14,315 nt of DNA from JAYEIA01 sp964472505 (GTDB lineage Bacteria > Bacteroidota > Bacteroidia > Bacteroidales > JAADGE01): NCBI GenBank assembly GCA_964472505.1, contig CAYYQW010000091.1, positions 1 through 14,315 of the forward strand, written 5' to 3'. Position numbers and translations under genes: made by a program. Below the pieces are notes generated by a model that saw only the letters and a list, made by a program, of their open reading frames with translations, was not told where the DNA came from and searched no databases. Below, one piece after another: positions 13,775-14,315 of the stretch (the stretch's first letter is position 1; every line of letters starts with the position of its first letter).

Positions 13775-14197
13775 ATGAAGCACCTATTCATTACATCGCT
13801 ATTGTTAATATTCAGTTTGCAGCCAATTATTTCTCAGGAAATACCTTATTTGTCGGAAGCTGACTTTAAGGATACCGTCTGGAATTTTGAAGCCAACGAA
13901 GATTTCAAATATGAAGGCGATATGCCGATAATACTTGATTTCACGGCCGATTGGTGCCGCCCGTGCAGACTGATGGCGCCGTTTTTGGACAATATTCAAA
14001 AAAAAAACAACGGTAAAATACAAATCTATAAAATTAATGACGACATAGAAAAAGGCTTATCCAAACTTTTCGGCATTAAGTATCTGCCGACTCTAATTTT
14101 TATTGAACCAAATTCTGATGACTATTTTAAAAGTGTCGGCTACAAAGATGAAAAGCAAATAAAGCGGCTGATTAAACGAAAATTAAGCATCCGATAA
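13775..14197 (+). CDS. Exported thioredoxin-like protein, active site WCRPC
   Basis: A 140-residue third thioredoxin copy. It has a signal peptide (MKHLFITSLLLIFSLQPIIS, probable cut before Gln21), so the mature form would be periplasmic. The active site is W60-C-R-P-C64, with Arg in place of the usual Gly. The preceding strand is ILDFTADW (Thr where the paralogues have Tyr). The cis-proline is P105 in YLPTLIF. It keeps the shared extension NFEANEDFKYEGDMP but is the most diverged of the three, with a more basic C-terminal end (KRLIKRKLSIR). It follows the WCGPC copy by 13 bases in one operon, ended by the terminator at 14205-14233. The altered dipeptide suggests a different redox potential or partner; which one is not visible. 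Confidence 0.9.
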   Translation: MKHLFITSLLLIFSLQPIISQEIPYLSEADFKDTVWNFEANEDFKYEGDMPIILDFTADWCRPCRLMAPFLDNIQKKNNGKIQIYKINDDIEKGLSKLFGIKYLPTLIFIEPNSDDYFKSVGYKDEKQIKRLIKRKLSIR

Positions 14198-14204
14198 AAC
14201 ACAT

Positions 14205-14233
14205 AAAACCGCTTCGTACGAAGCGGTTTTTTT
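14205..14233 (+). terminator. Rho-independent terminator of the exported thioredoxin operon
   Basis: A perfect 26-base palindrome (14205-14230) with arms AAAACCGCTTCG and CGAAGCGGTTTT. On the plus strand it ends in seven T (14227-14233), 8 bases after the stop. On the minus strand only four T follow, so it may act weakly in both directions. Confidence 0.93.
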
Positions 14234-14261
14234 GCTCTCATTCACATATTCCCAATCGATC

Positions 14262-14288
14262 CGCGGCACCGCAACAAGCAGTACCGCG
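14262..14288 (-). other. Hairpin encoded on the minus strand near the right edge
   Basis: Read as minus-strand RNA, CGCGGUACUGC (14288-14278) pairs fully with GCGGUGCCGCG (14272-14262) using two G-U wobbles, around loop UUGUU. On the plus strand the same positions are C-A mismatches, which suggests the minus strand is the transcribed one. No U-tract follows, and no gene can be read here before the window ends. Confidence 0.4.
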
Positions 14289-14315
14289 AATCAGCTATGC
14301 TTATTTTTTAGTATA

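Noticed and set aside
14200..14315. Minus-strand open frame entering near the right edge
   Set aside because: It is preceded by a stop, lacks a good start, and runs straight through the perfect-palindrome terminator of the thioredoxin operon.

Overview
The window reads as chromosomal DNA of a Bacteroidota bacterium. The coding sequence is AT-rich with weak or absent Shine-Dalgarno sites. There is an outer-membrane receptor with an N-terminal carboxypeptidase-like regulatory domain of the type common in this phylum, and secreted proteins begin with Gln after the signal peptide. At least four genes are preceded by the Bacteroidota promoter pattern TTTG-N18-20-TANNTTTG. No phage, plasmid, IS, CRISPR array, rRNA or tRNA gene was recognised. 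Most of the window is ordinary core or accessory chromosome.

Region by region: (1) 1-177 holds the last 38 codons of an ice-binding-like (DUF3494) protein and its terminator. (2) 565-3253 is a minus-strand block. An Abhydrolase_5-type lipoprotein overlaps a small secreted or outer-membrane protein. After a clear promoter comes a zinc-type CDF exporter followed by a cupin gene. (3) 3280-3681 holds the wreck of a two-component gene: a frameshifted, truncated receiver domain and perhaps a membrane-segment remnant. (4) 3843-6299 encodes a TonB-dependent-receptor-like barrel protein with its own promoter, followed by a 7-nt tandem repeat and a GC-rich hairpin. (5) 6544-7131 holds a small zinc-ribbon protein convergent with a DUF486 membrane protein. 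(6) 7330-8691 encodes a six-TM protein with a methyl-accepting-chemotaxis signalling domain. (7) 8857-10137 is enolase with a strong terminator. (8) 10419-12553 holds a hypothetical six-TM protein and the CCA-adding enzyme. (9) 12708-14197 holds three tandem thioredoxin-fold genes, one cytoplasmic and two exported, with active sites WCQPC, WCGPC and WCRPC. They are punctuated by a very long hairpin terminator and closed by a perfect-palindrome terminator.

Functionally the window mixes housekeeping (eno, cca), metal efflux, outer-membrane uptake or assembly, envelope and cytoplasmic thiol redox, and one orphan chemoreceptor-like sensor. No novel multi-gene system stands out. The items most worth a second look are the thioredoxin triplet with its regulatory DNA (a palindrome filling a promoter spacer and a roughly 39-bp interrupted hairpin), the decayed receiver gene, the orphan MCP-like protein, and the 7-nt repeat next to a hairpin.
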